Shown one piece after another: positions 63,031-64,000 of a DNA stretch of 64,000 nt. The notes under the pieces were generated by a model, which saw only the letters and a list, made by a program, of their open reading frames with translations, was not told the DNA's origin and did not search any database. The position numbers and the translations under genes were made by a program. Source of the stretch: Lacticaseibacillus sharpeae JCM 1186 = DSM 20505 (lineage in GTDB: Bacteria > Bacillota > Bacilli > Lactobacillales > Lactobacillaceae); contig NZ_AYYO01000009.1 in the NCBI RefSeq assembly GCF_001436225.1, positions 1-64,000 on the forward strand, in the 5' to 3' direction. How positions within the stretch are numbered: the stretch's first letter is position 1; each line of letters begins with the position of its first letter.

Positions 63031-63933
63031 ATGCATGTGTGGCAAAAAGTGTGTGGCGTTGCGGTTGTTTTGCTGCTACTATTGCCGGTCATGAGTTCCT
63101 GCAATACCAGCGTCGCCCAGTACAATCCGCGGCGCAGCCTGGGCAAGCAGGTTAATTACACCATCACGGGCATTGACGCGGGTTCGGGGGAGATGGCGGC
63201 GACGCAGCGGGTACTCCGGCGCTACGGATTAGACAAACGCAAATGGCAACTGCAAACCAGTTCGACGGCGGCGATGACCACCCAGCTAGGCCGCGCGATT
63301 AAAAACCGGCAGCCGATTGTGGTGACGGGGTGGCAGCCCCACTGGATGTTTACCAAGTACAAGTTGAAGTTCTTGCGCGACCCGCGCAACGTGTACGGGG
63401 CGGCGGAGAACATTCACACAATCGGTCGGGTTGGTCTGCGCCGGGATGAACCCGCTGCATACACGGTGCTGGACCGTTTCTACTGGACCCCAACGGAGAT
63501 GTCGGCGGTGATGATGCAGGTCAACAACGGGGTGGCACCGGCCGCGGCGGCTAAGCACTGGCTGGCCGCCCACCCAGCTAAGCTAAAACAATGGGTGCGC
63601 GGCGTGCCCCACGTGCGGGGGCGCACCATTAAAATGACTTATGTTGCCTGGGATTCCGAGATTGCCTCGAGCAATGTCGCCGCCGCGGCGTTGCGGCATG
63701 TGGGCTACAAGGTTACCCTCCAGTCAATGGAGATGCAACCGATGTGGGCGGCGGTGGCCACTGGGGCGGCGGATGCGATGACCTGCGCGTGGTTGCCGAA
63801 TACGTCCGGCCGTTATTTTCACGATTATCGGGACCAGGTGACGGATATGGGCGTGAACTTACGTGGCGCGCAGGTTGGCCTAGTGGTGCCGCGGTACATG
63901 AAGAATATCAACTCGATTACGGATTTACGGTAA
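63031..63933 (+). CDS. opuAC: Glycine betaine-type substrate-binding lipoprotein, circularly permuted
   Basis: 300 aa from ATG 63031, four bases after the permease stop. The signal peptide ends in a lipobox (VMSSC), so it is membrane-anchored outside. The ligand-binding Trp motif VVTGWQPHWMFTKYKLKFLRDP sits in the first half. The segment that normally opens the domain (KMTYVAWDSEIASSNVAAAALRHVGYKV, then MTCAWLPNTSG) comes second, and the chain ends YMKNINSITDLR, usually mid-domain. The lobe order is thus swapped relative to B. subtilis OpuAC as I recall it. Glycine betaine, carnitine or choline are candidate ligands. Confidence 0.88.
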   Translation: MHVWQKVCGVAVVLLLLLPVMSSCNTSVAQYNPRRSLGKQVNYTITGIDAGSGEMAATQRVLRRYGLDKRKWQLQTSSTAAMTTQLGRAIKNRQPIVVTGWQPHWMFTKYKLKFLRDPRNVYGAAENIHTIGRVGLRRDEPAAYTVLDRFYWTPTEMSAVMMQVNNGVAPAAAAKHWLAAHPAKLKQWVRGVPHVRGRTIKMTYVAWDSEIASSNVAAAALRHVGYKVTLQSMEMQPMWAAVATGAADAMTCAWLPNTSGRYFHDYRDQVTDMGVNLRGAQVGLVVPRYMKNINSITDLR

Positions 63934-63963
63934 CGGGAAAGTGCAGCAGCAAGTTGCTCAAGG

Positions 63964-63996
63964 CCCGGCAAGCTGACAATTGCCGGGTCTTTTTTG
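63964..63996 (+). terminator. Terminator of the OpuA operon
   Basis: Perfect eight-base arms (63964-63971, 63980-63987) followed by TCTTTTTT. Confidence 0.88.
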
Positions 63997-64000
63997 GTCG

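Overview
The window reads as a chromosomal segment of a fairly high-GC member of the Lactobacillaceae. Supporting signs: an SMK (SAM-III) riboswitch before metK, an element known mainly from Lactobacillales; T-box leaders before tyrS and leuS; strong AGGAGG ribosome sites with frequent TTG and GTG starts; KxYKxGKxW-type and NlpC/P60 wall proteins; several phospho-beta-glucoside PTS genes. I see no insertion sequence, prophage, CRISPR array or rRNA. There is one tRNA (Val, TAC).

Layout. 0-5.2 kb: a three-gene surface-polysaccharide operon whose central GT2 synthase carries a C-terminal PilZ domain with intact c-di-GMP-binding motifs. 5.3-6.9 kb: two paralogous ndk genes flanking a thioredoxin-like gene. 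6.9-10.3 kb: an ogt gene broken by an in-frame stop, a lipoprotein polysaccharide deacetylase, GNAT and cutC. 10.5-16.9 kb: a YhgE/Pip membrane protein followed by two tandem membrane GGDEF proteins with decayed EAL domains. These are the likely source of c-di-GMP for the PilZ synthase. 17-29.3 kb: MgtC-like protein, tyrS, two secreted NlpC/P60 hydrolases, a guanylate-kinase-like protein, EamA transporter, metK and a DHA2 exporter. WalR-type boxes (TGTWAH-N5-TGTWAH) stand before the deacetylase and both P60 genes and suggest one wall-stress regulon.

29.4-33.7 kb: a compact operon (PlsC-like acyltransferase, two GT8 glycosyltransferases, second PlsC-like acyltransferase) next to a divergently read TetR gene. 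Near-identical 16-bp palindromes lie just downstream of both promoters. This is the best candidate in the window for an uncharacterised system, perhaps an acylated glycolipid or glycan pathway. 33.7-35.3 kb: an MFS exporter behind a leader that holds a 21-codon reading frame and two terminators, which looks like ribosome-mediated attenuation. 35.3-35.6 kb: two tiny membrane-protein genes. 35.8-43.5 kb: nucleoside deoxyribosyltransferase, PAP2 phosphatase, leuS, a lipid-linked saccharide flippase and a PfkB kinase.

43.5-56.5 kb: beta-glucoside utilisation, dispersed as EIIC, two GH1 enzymes, EIIB-EIIA and two GntR/UTRA regulators. A 29-bp operator-like element is shared by the first GH1 gene and the first gntR; cre-like sites stand before EIIC and EIIB. 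ACT/UPF0210, a HAD phosphatase, a tautomerase and a LysR gene are interspersed. 56.6-64 kb: M20 peptidase, dicarboxylate/glutamate symporter, tRNA-Val, MFS transporter and an OpuA-type compatible-solute ABC transporter with an apparently circularly permuted binding protein.

All functional calls come from reading motifs and from remembered family features; no database search was run.
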